Source: Deltaproteobacteria bacterium
Lineage (GTDB): Bacteria > Desulfobacterota > DSM-4660 > Desulfatiglandales > HGW-15
DNA length: 64,000 nt
Direction of reading: 5' to 3'
NCBI GenBank assembly: GCA_019308745.1
Contig: JAFDHO010000004.1
Coordinates: forward strand, 1-64,000
The notes under the pieces: model-generated
The model's input: only the letters and a program-made list of their open reading frames with translations
What the model was told of the DNA's origin: nothing
Database searches by the model: none
Translations under genes and position numbers: made by a program
Shown here: positions 1 to 9,020 of the stretch, piece by piece
How the letters are laid out: every line of letters starts with the position of its first letter
Position numbering within the stretch: the stretch's first letter is position 1

Positions 1-736
1 TCTCCAATACCCTGATGGCATCTATCAAGGTTATGGTGGGCTTGAAAAACCCGGTCAGGTCTACGATACACTGGTGCACGTCCTGATGAAGCGCCCACCT
101 GCTTCCGCCGACCCCGCCGATCCAGTTCTTCATACCCAGTGTGAGAGAACTCAATGAATGGTGTTTTGCCACAGGGAGATTGATGAGCTTGTCTGCCTCG
201 ACCAAGGGAACCATGACAGGCCAAACATCAAGCCTGCTGCCCTGTAACTTCATCCTCCGCATCAAGGATGAGCGTGGAAATACCAATTCTGCCCCTGTCT
301 TTTTTGCCACCTGACCTGCACCGCTCAGGGCAAAACAGCGCCTTGCATCGTGGATCGTGTTGTCGACGATCCGGACCTTTTTCGCCCCTGCCTCCTTGCA
401 GAGTTCAATAACCACCTCTAATACCTCGGGGTGGGTGGTTGCCGCGAATTGAGGGCGTCGCGCCCAGGAGATATTGGGCTTTATGGCCACCACATCTCCC
501 TTGGAAACAAATCGTTGGATACCTCCTGAGGCTTCAAAGACCTTTCTCGTCAAATCCTTTACGGAGTAGCCCGGTGTTTCCCCCTTTCCCAGGACAATGA
601 ATCTCCCCGAATCCCTCCCCCCCAGGGCAGGCCGCGCCCGGGACCACAGGCCCGGGCCTGCCACGGCAATTCCGCCTGAAATCCTCGCAATTCTCTTGAT
701 GCTTTCCCTTCTCGTAATAGGCACGCCTTCTTTCAC
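1..736 (-). CDS. DUF362 family protein, C-terminus cut by window edge
   Basis: The frame is open from a GTG at 734-736 to the left edge, giving about 245 codons without the C-terminus. The first in-frame stop upstream is at 869-871 and there is no ATG between them. GGAGAGGG lies about 8 bases before the GTG, which is why I chose it. Near the N-terminus (residues 7-12) is ITRRES, followed by a glycine-rich hydrophobic stretch ISGGIAVAGPG, which resembles a twin-arginine export signal. The body carries GDVVAIKPNISW (about 78-89) and MKNWIGGVGG (about 199-208), both typical of DUF362. Family members often carry iron-sulfur clusters and are of unknown function; I see no cluster motif in the visible part, and it may lie beyond the edge. 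The family call is confident; the export signal is an inference. Confidence 0.8.
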   Translation of the reverse strand, partial: MKEGVPITRRESIKRIARISGGIAVAGPGLWSRARPALGGRDSGRFIVLGKGETPGYSVKDLTRKVFEASGGIQRFVSKGDVVAIKPNISWARRPQFAATTHPEVLEVVIELCKEAGAKKVRIVDNTIHDARRCFALSGAGQVAKKTGAELVFPRSSLMRRMKLQGSRLDVWPVMVPLVEADKLINLPVAKHHSLSSLTLGMKNWIGGVGGSRWALHQDVHQCIVDLTGFFKPTITLIDAIRVLE

Positions 737-1061
737 GGAGATGTCCCTCTCCGAAGATTGTCGTCTCTCTCCCTGTTCTTGCCTGATGATTGTTCTCCTG
801 CGGGCCTGCTCACAAGGTTCCCCCCTGGACCGGTGCCCTTGCCACAGGCCGATTCGATGAGAAGTTGCTCATTTGGGCTTGCTGCTTTAGAGTGTGAAGG
901 AAAAGGGAGGCACTGTCAAGGCTATTAAGGTTCCGCGAGGGCGTGGCGGATGTCTTCTTGCAACCCTTGTCCCCCTGAGATTCCGGGAATGGATGTGAGC
1001 GCAAAGGATCCGGCCTCAGACCTGGTGCCAGAACTGGTGAAGGACCGGAAGAACCGTCCTC
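737..1061. other. Intergenic stretch, nothing recognised
   Basis: This 325-base gap separates the prepilin stop from the DUF362 start. Short frames exist on both strands but none has a ribosome binding site and a recognisable product. I see no convincing terminator: the GGAC-GG-TTCTT-CC-GTCC pairing just after the prepilin stop has no T-run. Confidence 0.5.
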
Positions 1062-1430
1062 CTAGTCGCTCATCTTCCCGCCTGGGCCGATAATACTGTA
1101 GGTATGGGAGCCACTGAAATGGACTGCCTGCATGGTGTATCCCGACGAGTTGGCGTCCGTCACCGTCAGGTTGACCCCGTCCGTTGTATAGAGGCCATAG
1201 CTCGAATTCAGTAAGTTCGTGATGTCGCTGGTGTAGGTCTTCTGGTCCACGAAATATGCCTCCTGGACCGAAGCAGCGGTCCTCAGATCCATCTGGGCAG
1301 CTGAGTTATAGGATCTCGATTTGTACCGCACGAACTGATTGATGCATATGGTCGCCAAGATAAATATCATGACCACGACAATAAAGATCTCAATCAAGGT
1401 GAATCCTTCAGAATTCCTTCCCAACCTCAT
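1062..1430 (-). CDS. Type IV prepilin (PilA/PilE-like pilin)
   Basis: This encodes a 122-residue prepilin, a subunit of a type IV pilus or pseudopilus. The N-terminus is MRLGRNSEG followed by FTLIE, so the prepilin peptidase site lies after Gly9 and the mature protein is about 113 residues, with the conserved Glu at position 5. A single hydrophobic helix (IFIVVVMIFILATICI) follows, then a polar head rich in Ser, Thr, Asn and Tyr. The in-frame reading continues 18 codons upstream of the ATG at 1428-1430, but that extension would spoil the leader peptide. GGAG lies 11 bases before the ATG; a GTG immediately upstream is an alternative. It stands alone with its own strong promoter, which fits a major pilin made in quantity. 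No other pilus genes are in the window. Confidence 0.88.
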   Translation of the reverse strand: MRLGRNSEGFTLIEIFIVVVMIFILATICINQFVRYKSRSYNSAAQMDLRTAASVQEAYFVDQKTYTSDITNLLNSSYGLYTTDGVNLTVTDANSSGYTMQAVHFSGSHTYSIIGPGGKMSD

Positions 1431-1506
1431 CACTATAGGTACTCCGCCTTCAGACCACCTGTGGAGCGTTGCGTCAATTATCAATTTCGATAAAATAATT
1501 TAATTT

Positions 1507-1535
1507 ATTATATTTTAAATTAACTTCATTGTCAA
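1507..1535 (-). promoter_or_regulatory. Consensus sigma70 promoter of the prepilin gene
   Basis: Read on the minus strand, TTGACA (1530-1535) is separated by exactly 17 bases from TATAAT (1507-1512). Both hexamers match the housekeeping consensus at all six positions with optimal spacing. The region is strongly AT-rich compared with its surroundings. Transcription would begin near 1500, giving a leader of about 70 bases before the prepilin ATG. Confidence 0.85.
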
Positions 1536-1753
1536 CAGAGCAGATAATACGCCATCATGCCCAATTCATCACCCGTGTGTTGTCCCTGAATGGGCTCTCC
1601 GGGGTTGTTCCGCTCCCGCCCCTGTTGGAAGGGACTGGGAGGCAACCCTGCCAACAGATGCCAGCCCGTGCTGGACGTCCCTGAGGATAACCTTAAGCAT
1701 GTACTCTGCTGATGATTGTGGGAAGCAGGTCGAAGGGATCAAGAATCCTGGGA
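1536..1753. other. Intergenic stretch between mgtE and the prepilin promoter
   Basis: No gene is visible here. A 7-base inverted repeat (CTGTTGG at 1622-1628, CCAACAG at 1651-1657) with a 22-base loop lies in the middle. It is not followed by a T-run on either strand, so I do not call it a terminator. Confidence 0.4.
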
Positions 1754-3115
1754 TTAGGCCCTTAGTTTCAGAAATAAGGTCACGAGGCCTAAGTAGATGA
1801 AAAGGCTTATGATATCATTCGTGGTTGTAACGAAGGGGCCTGTGGCCAGGGCTGGATCTATCTTCAGCTTCTTCAGGGCGAGGGGAACGGCCGTGCCAAT
1901 GAATCCGGAATTGAGTATGATGACGACCAGGGAGAGGGATACTATTGCGCCCAGATAGATATCCGACAGCCATACTCCCACGATGAGCCCCAGGATGAGC
2001 CCGCATACCAGCCCGTTCATAAGGGCCACCTTGAGTTCCATCCAGAGTCTCTTCCCAGTATTGACCAGGCTTATGTCTCCGGTTGCCAGACCCCTGACAG
2101 CAACGGTTGCAGCCTGGGTTCCCGTATTGCCGCCCATTGCCATGATGACGGGGAAAAAGAAGGATAGAGCAAGGATCTTTTGGAGGGACGATTCAAACTG
2201 GTTGATCACGCCCGCGGCGAGGATGCCTCCGAAAAGGCCCGCGATGAGCCAGGGCAACCTCGCCGCCGAGATCTTCGCTGGAGACTCTTCGGCGATCTCC
2301 TGGCGAATCACGCCGGCCATGAGAGTTATGTCCTCACTGGCCTCCTTTTCGATGACATCCATAACGTCATCATGGGTGATTCTGCCCACCAGCCGCTGCT
2401 CCCTATCCACCACCGGAATGCTGACCAGGTTATACTTCTTCACAACCGATGCCACCTCTTCCTGGTCAGCCTCCACCCCTACGGATATGACCTCGGGATT
2501 CATTATTTCCCGGATCTTCCTCTTCGGGGGCTCTGTGACCAGATCCTTCAAGGAGACAACCCCGACAAGCCTGTCAGCATCGTCAACCACGAAGAGGTAA
2601 TAGACGTTTTCCACCTCTTCCCTCTTCCTTCTTATGGTCTCGATTGCCTCCTGGACCGTGGCACCATCCCGCACCGCAACGAACTCCAGGGCCATAAGCC
2701 CGCCGGCAGTGTCATCCGGATAGGGGAGAAGCCGCTCCAATCCTTTAGAGACCTCGTCCTCAACGCTCTCCATGATCGCCTGAGCTCGTTCAGCGGGCAG
2801 GTCCCCGACCAGATCCGCGGCATCATCCGAGTCCAGCTCCTGAACGATCTCGGTGATGACCTGGTTGTCAAGCTCGTGCAGGATTCTTTCCTGGACAGGG
2901 GGTTCTATTTCCACAAGGACTTCACCCGCCCCCTCCGGCTCCAAGCATTCAAAGACAAAGGGTCTCTCAGACGGTTCCAGGTATTCCACCAGATCGGCGA
3001 GGTCCGCTGGACGAAGTTCATCGATAAGGGCCATCAGGTGTTTACGATCCCGCTTCTCGATGGAATCCTTCACCCTTTCCAAGAGTTCTTCATCAATTAC
3101 CTGGGCATCTGTCAT
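1754..3115 (-). CDS. mgtE: Magnesium transporter MgtE
   Basis: This is an inner-membrane Mg2+ channel/transporter of 453 residues, the usual MgtE length. An acidic N-terminal MgtE_N superhelical domain (about 1-125) is followed by two CBS domains (about 130-255) that sense cytoplasmic magnesium. The rest is a membrane domain of about five helices (about 285-450). The pore-associated MGGNTGTQ motif lies near residues 325-332. The ATG has GGAGGGG about 8 bases upstream. The gene is monocistronic or follows the DHH gene 93 bases upstream; the leader is too short for a magnesium riboswitch and I see none. Confidence 0.95.
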   Translation of the reverse strand: MTDAQVIDEELLERVKDSIEKRDRKHLMALIDELRPADLADLVEYLEPSERPFVFECLEPEGAGEVLVEIEPPVQERILHELDNQVITEIVQELDSDDAADLVGDLPAERAQAIMESVEDEVSKGLERLLPYPDDTAGGLMALEFVAVRDGATVQEAIETIRRKREEVENVYYLFVVDDADRLVGVVSLKDLVTEPPKRKIREIMNPEVISVGVEADQEEVASVVKKYNLVSIPVVDREQRLVGRITHDDVMDVIEKEASEDITLMAGVIRQEIAEESPAKISAARLPWLIAGLFGGILAAGVINQFESSLQKILALSFFFPVIMAMGGNTGTQAATVAVRGLATGDISLVNTGKRLWMELKVALMNGLVCGLILGLIVGVWLSDIYLGAIVSLSLVVIILNSGFIGTAVPLALKKLKIDPALATGPFVTTTNDIISLFIYLGLVTLFLKLRA

Positions 3116-3208
3116 GGTAAATGCCCCTCCATTCTTCCAGGATCAAACTCCTCTCAACGGCCGGCAGGGTTGAGGTGCTCGGCAAGGTGTGAGCATTCCC
3201 GGAGGTAT

Positions 3209-4198
3209 TCACAGCTCCCTGAGCTTTTGGAGTATCATCTTCCTGAGGTCAGGGTGTTCCTTTGGCTGCCCCAGATCATGGATCGGAATCTCGGCCCTGG
3301 CGGCACTCTTGTGACCTCCGGCCGCTCCCCACTCGCCGAATAACCTTTGAGCCAGTTTGCCCGCATCCAATCGGAATCCGGCGTTACGGAATATGATAAT
3401 GAGCCTGCTTCCGTAGACACCCGATGTGACGCACCAGGTTGCTTCCGCCATCTTCAAGAAGAAGTCGGCAATGATGACAAGCAGATCCGGATCACTCACC
3501 CTCCCCATGTGAATGAATGCAATATCTTTGACGAACACGAGATTCTCGATAGCCTTCTTGAAACTCTCCAGGGTCCTCTTGGTTATCTCGGATGACTCGA
3601 TCTTCTTGACAATGTTGATGTTGGCATACTGATAAAGATACCTGAAGGCGTTTATATCATTTTGGGTCGATGGCCTGACAAAATTGTCTGTATCTGTCTT
3701 GATGCCATAGAACAGAGCCGTTGCAAGCCGGGGAGATGGCTTGATCTTCACCGCCCTCAGGTATTCCGTCATGATCGTTGAATTGGCCCCGCATTCAGGC
3801 TTGACATCAACGAAGGGTGCAGCAGTCCGTTCATCAAAGGGATGGTGATCAATAATGATGTCAAAGGGATACCTACTGAAATGTTCGTCATGATGGGGCT
3901 GGGAATCCACGAGGGCCCATTTGGTGATCTGCCTCGCACTCGCCTTTCTGATATTTTTCTGCTCTATTTTTAGCAACTTGATCAATGCCAAATTATCCGC
4001 CCGTTTGATCGGGTTTGTATGGAAGATCAATGTCTTTTTCACCCGCCTCCAAAACAACCTCCTCAGGGCCAAGGCGCTTGCAATGGAGTCGGGGTCAGCA
4101 TTTATGATCACCCCCAGGGTGTCCTCCGGAGAAGCCACTTCCATCAACCTCTTACACTTCTCCGTGGAGGAGACGGATTTCGAAAAAGGCTGATGCAT
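3209..4198 (-). CDS. DHH/DHHA1 family phosphoesterase (nanoRNase/pAp phosphatase-like)
   Basis: This is a cytoplasmic metal-dependent phosphoesterase of the DHH superfamily, which includes NrnA-type nanoRNases, pAp phosphatases and cyclic dinucleotide phosphodiesterases. It shows a first metal motif in the form NADPDSIASALAL, the signature DHH motif in IIDHHPF, and a C-terminal DHHA1 substrate motif GAAGGHKSAARAE. The frame opens with a TTG at 4253-4255, with further ATGs at 4225 and 4198. I prefer 4198 because AGGA lies 8 bases before it; the other starts have weak or distant sites. The substrate cannot be told from sequence. No membrane or CBS domain is present, unlike GdpP or CBS-DHH proteins. 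Confidence 0.82.
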   Translation of the reverse strand: MHQPFSKSVSSTEKCKRLMEVASPEDTLGVIINADPDSIASALALRRLFWRRVKKTLIFHTNPIKRADNLALIKLLKIEQKNIRKASARQITKWALVDSQPHHDEHFSRYPFDIIIDHHPFDERTAAPFVDVKPECGANSTIMTEYLRAVKIKPSPRLATALFYGIKTDTDNFVRPSTQNDINAFRYLYQYANINIVKKIESSEITKRTLESFKKAIENLVFVKDIAFIHMGRVSDPDLLVIIADFFLKMAEATWCVTSGVYGSRLIIIFRNAGFRLDAGKLAQRLFGEWGAAGGHKSAARAEIPIHDLGQPKEHPDLRKMILQKLREL

Positions 4199-4662
4199 TA
4201 TGGTGTCCTGTTTGTTCTGGCCCATTGCGTAGTCCAGTCCTTCTGATTCCACCAATTCATTCCGCTTGGGTTCGAGGCCTCGCCGCCCAGATTTCTAAAG
4301 GGACACCTTATAGCAATACCCGGACAAATTCAATGTTAAATAGGCCCCGGCGCTCTTTCTACGTGTGAACGGGGCATCCCTGGTCCGCCCCGGACATGTA
4401 TTGCTTGAAACCTTGGCCGACAACGACCCGCGGTCACCCGGGACCCTTACCGACATCAAGCTACGCACCCCGGGGCCATGGGCAGAGTATATGAACCGAT
4501 GGCCTCGACCTTCCGAAACAGGCCGTTGCTCAAGGCAGGACAAAAATCGTGGAAGATCCGGCTGGCCTTCTTCAGGTCAGTATGACGAGGGGTACAATCG
4601 ATTTGACTTGCCTGGTTTTATCTGGTAATCAAAGTCCATTATTCCCGACGGAGGCACAATTG
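4199..4662. other. Divergent intergenic region upstream of ileS
   Basis: This gap lies between the divergent DHH gene and ileS, so promoters for both should be here. I found no hexamer pair good enough to call. I looked for a T-box leader before ileS (an AGGGTGGNACC-like sequence followed by a terminator) and saw none. Confidence 0.4.
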
Positions 4663-7470
4663 ATGGATTATAAGGAAACCCTGAATCTCCCCAGGACCGA
4701 CTTTCCTATGAAGGCCAACCTGGTAGAGAAGGAACCGAGAATGCTGGAACACTGGGAAAAGGAGGGCCTCTACCAGAAAATAAGGAGGGCGTCAGAGGGC
4801 AGGAAACCCTATATGCTCCATGACGGCCCCCCTTACGCCAACGGGAATATACATATGGGGACTGCATTCAACAAGATACTCAAGGATATTATCATCAAGG
4901 CCAAGCAGATGGCCGGATTCGATGTCCCTTACGTACCCGGATGGGATTGCCACGGCCTTCCCATCGAGCATAAGGTCGACATGGAACTTGGTCCTAGAAA
5001 GGCCGAGATGTCTCAGGTGGAGATCCGGCGTTACTGCAGGAGGTATGCGGAAAAATACATTGATATCCAACGCTCCGAATTCAAGAGATTGGGGGTCCTT
5101 GGGGAGTGGGACAATCCTTACCTCACCATGGCCTACGACTATGAAGCGACCATCGTGAGGGAATTCGGGAAGTTCGCACTCAACGGCAGCCTTGTCAAGA
5201 GCAAGAAACCCATCTATTGGTGCGCCTCCTGCCGAACCGCCCTTGCCGAAGCCGAGGTGGAGTATGGAGAACATACGTCCCCATCCATATTTGTGAAGTT
5301 TCCCATGATCACGGATCTGGGAGAAGAATACCCGGTCCTCAAGGGAAAGAACGTCTCCGTTGTCATATGGACTACGACCCCGTGGACCATCCCTGCGAAC
5401 CTCGCCATTGCTATCCATCCTGATCTGGAATATGTGGCCGTTGATACAGGAGAAGACCAGGTCTTCATTTTGGCAAAGGGCCTTGCCGCCATTTGTATGG
5501 ACACCTTTGGTATTAATTCCTATGAAATAATAGCCGACCTTGACCCCAAAAGCCTGGAACGTTCCAAGGCCAGGCATCCCATCTATGATCGAGAATCAGT
5601 GCTTGTCCTGGCACCCTATGTTACCCTCGATGCAGGAACAGGGTGTGTACACACGGCCCCTGGCCACGGCAGGGAAGATTACGAAACAGGACTTGCTTAC
5701 GGCCTCGAGGTCTACTCACCGGTGGATGACTCGGGGAGGTTCACGGATGAAGTGGGCTACTTTGCCGGAATGGATGTCTTCGAGGCCAACAGATCTGTCA
5801 ATGAAAAGCTGGAAGAACTGGGGGCGCTCGTAAAGGAAGAAGAGATTACCCACGAGTATCCCCATTGCTGGCGCTGCAAGAAACCGGTCATCTTCAGATC
5901 CACGGAGCAATGGTTCATTTCCATGGATAAAACGCAGCTCCGTCAAAAGGCCCTTCAAGCCATAAAGGAGGTGAGTTGGATCCCGCAATGGGGGCAGGAC
6001 CGTATTTACGGTCTCGTGGAAAACCGGCCGGATTGGTGTATATCCAGACAGAGGGCCTGGGGAGTCCCCATCACCCTCTTGTATTGCACCGAGTGTAACG
6101 GGGTCGTCATATCAGAAGAGATCCTCGAACATGTCATCAGCCTCTTTGAGAAGTCCGGGGCGGACATATGGTTCATCGAGCCCGAAGAGAAATTGGTCCC
6201 GGAAGGCACGACCTGTCCCGACTGCGGCTCGACCCGTTTCAGGAAGGAAACGGACATCCTTGACGTATGGTTCGATTCCGGTGTCAGTTATGCGGCGGTC
6301 ATGGAGAAAAGGGATTATCTGGAAAGTCCTGCAGACCTCTACCTGGAGGGCAGTGACCAGCACCGGGGGTGGTTCCACAGTTCCCTCCTGTGTTCCGTGG
6401 GAACCAGGGGCAAAGCCCCCTATCGGACGGTCCTGACCCACGGCTTCGTGGTCGATGGGCATGGCAAGGCCATGCACAAGTCAGCCGGCAACGTTATCGC
6501 TCCCGATGACCTTATCAAGAGATACGGTGCGGAGATAATCAGGCTCTGGGTCGCGGGAGAAGACTATCGTGACAACATCCGCCTTTCCGACGAGATCCTG
6601 CAACGACTCACGGAGGCCTATCGCCGTATTCGCAATACCTGCCGGTACCTACTCGGCAATCTCAGTGACTTCAATACCTCCACGGATCCCGTGCCCCATG
6701 AAAAGATGGAAGAGCTGGATCGGTGGGCACTCAATCGCCTCCAGGACGTGAACGAGCAGGTACTCAAAGCCTATGACAGTTTTGAGTTCCACCACGTATA
6801 CCATCACCTGCACAACTTTTGTGTACTCGACCTCTCCTCCTTCTATCTGGATATTATCAAGGACAGACTCTACGTCTCCCCGCCTGATTCCCTTGCACGC
6901 AGGTCGGCCCAGACGGCCATGCACGAGATCCTTGAGGTCCTGGTGAGACTCATGGCCCCCATCCTCTCCTTCACAGCCGACGAGGTATGGCAGCATATGA
7001 AAGACCGGGGGTCGGCTTCCAGTGTCCATACGGAGATGTTCATTCCTGTTAAGGAAGAGTACAGGGACCGGGAACTCGCGGCCCGATGGGACGCTATCCT
7101 CCGGGTTAGGAGGGAAGTAACCAAGGCCCTGGAAATAGCCCGCAAAGAAAAGAGGATAGGACACTCCCTAGATGCTTCCGTGTCCCTGTTTCTGCCGGGC
7201 GACCTCGCGGATGCCCTGAGGCCTTACAGGGAACAGCTGAGGACCATCTTTATCGTTTCTTCTGTTGATTTGGTGGGGCAGGATGACCTGGAGGAGGCTT
7301 ATGAAAGCGAAGAGATCGAGGGACTCAAAGTAAAGGTGCGGCCTTCAGAAGACCCGAAATGCAAGCGTTGCTGGATCCACGACGCGACCGTGGGAGATGA
7401 TGATGAGCATCCCACCATTTGCCACAGATGCCTTGTGGCCATGAAAGAAGCGGGGTTCCTTTCCCAGTGA
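4663..7470 (+). CDS. ileS: Isoleucyl-tRNA synthetase
   Basis: This is the class I aminoacyl-tRNA synthetase that charges tRNA-Ile, about 935 residues, the bacterial type. The HIGH-type motif is in PPYANGNIHMG near the N-terminus. The large CP1 editing domain follows, and the KMSKS loop appears in a variant form, GKAMHKSAGN. The C-terminus has the zinc-binding pairs CKRC and CHRC. The frame extends upstream to 4549, but the ATG at 4663 has GGAGG 8 bases upstream and starts MDYKETLNLPRTDFPM, the usual bacterial N-terminus. The stop overlaps the GTG start of lspA, so ileS and lspA are translationally coupled, a common pairing in proteobacteria. Confidence 0.97.
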   Translation: MDYKETLNLPRTDFPMKANLVEKEPRMLEHWEKEGLYQKIRRASEGRKPYMLHDGPPYANGNIHMGTAFNKILKDIIIKAKQMAGFDVPYVPGWDCHGLPIEHKVDMELGPRKAEMSQVEIRRYCRRYAEKYIDIQRSEFKRLGVLGEWDNPYLTMAYDYEATIVREFGKFALNGSLVKSKKPIYWCASCRTALAEAEVEYGEHTSPSIFVKFPMITDLGEEYPVLKGKNVSVVIWTTTPWTIPANLAIAIHPDLEYVAVDTGEDQVFILAKGLAAICMDTFGINSYEIIADLDPKSLERSKARHPIYDRESVLVLAPYVTLDAGTGCVHTAPGHGREDYETGLAYGLEVYSPVDDSGRFTDEVGYFAGMDVFEANRSVNEKLEELGALVKEEEITHEYPHCWRCKKPVIFRSTEQWFISMDKTQLRQKALQAIKEVSWIPQWGQDRIYGLVENRPDWCISRQRAWGVPITLLYCTECNGVVISEEILEHVISLFEKSGADIWFIEPEEKLVPEGTTCPDCGSTRFRKETDILDVWFDSGVSYAAVMEKRDYLESPADLYLEGSDQHRGWFHSSLLCSVGTRGKAPYRTVLTHGFVVDGHGKAMHKSAGNVIAPDDLIKRYGAEIIRLWVAGEDYRDNIRLSDEILQRLTEAYRRIRNTCRYLLGNLSDFNTSTDPVPHEKMEELDRWALNRLQDVNEQVLKAYDSFEFHHVYHHLHNFCVLDLSSFYLDIIKDRLYVSPPDSLARRSAQTAMHEILEVLVRLMAPILSFTADEVWQHMKDRGSASSVHTEMFIPVKEEYRDRELAARWDAILRVRREVTKALEIARKEKRIGHSLDASVSLFLPGDLADALRPYREQLRTIFIVSSVDLVGQDDLEEAYESEEIEGLKVKVRPSEDPKCKRCWIHDATVGDDDEHPTICHRCLVAMKEAGFLSQ

Positions 7471-7955
7471 GTAAAAGCGCCCGTCCCTTCCTATATTCCG
7501 CCTGTATCGTCGTCCTTCTGGACCAGGCCTCAAAGTTTATCCTCGCCAAGGCACTCCCTCTCTACGGGAGCCTGCCGGTAATCAGAGGTTTCTTTAACCT
7601 CGTGCACATACGGAATCGGGGGATAGCCTTCGGTCTCATGAACAGACCCGAGGGCACCTTTGTCGCATACCTCCTCCCCATCGCCACTCTGCTGGTGATC
7701 CTGTTGCTGGCCGTCCTCTTCATCAAGCTGAGGGACGAAGGCCCCAGGCTCACCTTAGGCCTTGGCCTGGTTCTCGGGGGAGCTGTCGGTAATCTCATTG
7801 ACCGCTTCAGGCTAGGAGAAGTTATTGACTTTCTTGATTTCTACATTGGATCATTACACTGGCCGGCCTTCAATATCGCCGATGCGTCCATTACCGCTGG
7901 GGCCCTGTGGGTGGCCGGGAACCTTTTCATTGCCGGGCCTTCAAAGGGCCGTTGA
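7467..7955 (+). CDS. lspA: Lipoprotein signal peptidase (signal peptidase II)
   Basis: This inner-membrane aspartic peptidase removes the signal peptide from prolipoproteins after Lgt has lipidated them. The protein has about 162 residues and four transmembrane segments. The two catalytic aspartates sit in GNLIDRFR and FNIADASI. I start it at the GTG at 7467, which overlaps the ileS stop and gives a normal-length protein; the longer upstream reading lies inside ileS. It is followed 29 bases later by lgt, so two consecutive steps of lipoprotein maturation are encoded together. Confidence 0.95.
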   Translation: MSKSARPFLYSACIVVLLDQASKFILAKALPLYGSLPVIRGFFNLVHIRNRGIAFGLMNRPEGTFVAYLLPIATLLVILLLAVLFIKLRDEGPRLTLGLGLVLGGAVGNLIDRFRLGEVIDFLDFYIGSLHWPAFNIADASITAGALWVAGNLFIAGPSKGR

Positions 7956-7984
7956 TTGTTGACTCCCAACTCCTTTAGTCGACC

Positions 7985-8761
7985 ATGCATCCCAAGCTCT
8001 TTAGTCTCGGTCCAATAGGGATTCACAGCTATGGGCTCTTTGTCCTAATAGGCATTGCCGTTGCCCTTTATGTTGCCATAAGGAACGGCAGGGCCAATGG
8101 TATTAGTCCCCCGGTTATTGCGGAAATGGGCCTCTTCATGGCCGTCGTCGGGGTTATTGGGGCCAGGCTGGCCTATGTCCTCATGAACCTGACCTATTAT
8201 GTCTCCAACCCCGAGGAGATCTTAATGATCTGGCACGGGGGCCTTGTCTTCCTTGGCGGGATGCTACTGGTCATCCCTGCGCTCCTGTGGTACTTGAGGC
8301 GCCGTCACCTGCCCTTCTGGAGAATAGGGGATCTCTGGGCCCCTTCTTTGGCCATTGGACTGGCCATCGGCCGGATAGGCTGCTTTATGGCCGGATGCTG
8401 CTACGGAAAACCGACGGGTGTCAAATGGGGAGTCGTCTTCTCGAACCCGGACTCCCTTGCCCCGTTAGGTATTCCCCTTCACCCGACCCAACTCTACTCC
8501 TCCCTGGCAGGCGTGATCATCTTCCTTGTCTTGATGGCCCTGGAACGAAGAAAGCATTATGAAGGGCAGATCTTCCTCTGGCTCCTTATCCTTCACAGCA
8601 CGGCTCGCCTTTACCTTGAACGCTTCCGTGGCGACATCAGCAGCACCATCCCTGGCACGGAAATGAGCCTGACCCAACTCCTTGCCCTTCTCACCCTGAT
8701 TACTGCAGTCCTGGGGCTTATGTTCCGAAAGTCGTGGATCCGGGAGAAGCAAGGAGGGTGA
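7985..8761 (+). CDS. lgt: Prolipoprotein diacylglyceryl transferase
   Basis: This inner-membrane enzyme transfers a diacylglyceryl group from phosphatidylglycerol to the lipobox cysteine of prolipoproteins. It is 258 residues long with about seven membrane segments. The early HSYGLFVLIG segment and the signature region IGRIGCFMAGCCYGKP are present. The position usually occupied by Asn in the signature (GRxGN) is Cys here. The ATG at 7985 has no clear Shine-Dalgarno sequence, so expression may depend on coupling to lspA. Confidence 0.95.
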   Translation: MHPKLFSLGPIGIHSYGLFVLIGIAVALYVAIRNGRANGISPPVIAEMGLFMAVVGVIGARLAYVLMNLTYYVSNPEEILMIWHGGLVFLGGMLLVIPALLWYLRRRHLPFWRIGDLWAPSLAIGLAIGRIGCFMAGCCYGKPTGVKWGVVFSNPDSLAPLGIPLHPTQLYSSLAGVIIFLVLMALERRKHYEGQIFLWLLILHSTARLYLERFRGDISSTIPGTEMSLTQLLALLTLITAVLGLMFRKSWIREKQGG

Positions 8762-8875
8762 CTGGTTGGTCCCTAATGAATGTCCGGGTCCAGAGGACCG
8801 GTCCCCGGGCGGCCATTGAATGAGGCCGCGGCCCGCTACAACCGGGCATGCGGAAGAGTCAGGGGTCAAGAGGGT

Positions 8876-8953
8876 GTTGCCCAAATCCCTCTGTTTGTTT
8901 TGCCCCCGAACAGGGAGTAACAAGGCACTGCAGTGCCCCTCGGGAGGTTGACT
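8876..8953 (+). repeat. Dispersed imperfect repeat, copy 1
   Basis: About 78 bases resemble 35479-35556 in the same orientation. Shared blocks include CCGAACAGGGA, CAAGG and GGGAGGT. Within it, TCCCT..TGTT and AACAGGGA can pair, and GGCACTGCAGTGCC is a perfect 14-base palindrome found only in this copy. It lies in the gap between lgt and the metallo-hydrolase remnant. The partner also lies upstream of a plus-strand gene. Confidence 0.5.
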
Positions 8954-9020
8954 CTCCCCTATCAAGCCTTATTTTAATGGTGTTTCTTGAAGCCCGCGCG
9001 GCGATAGGGGAAGGAAGCCG

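Noticed and set aside
1005..1061. Terminator after the prepilin gene
   Set aside because: The short GGAC/GTCC pairing has a bulge and no T-run.
4261..4290. GGTTCGAGGCC resembling a tRNA T-arm
   Set aside because: No acceptor stem, anticodon arm or CCA-compatible end could be built around it.
4256..4662. Possible T-box leader for ileS
   Set aside because: No AGGGTGG-type T-box sequence and no following terminator could be found.
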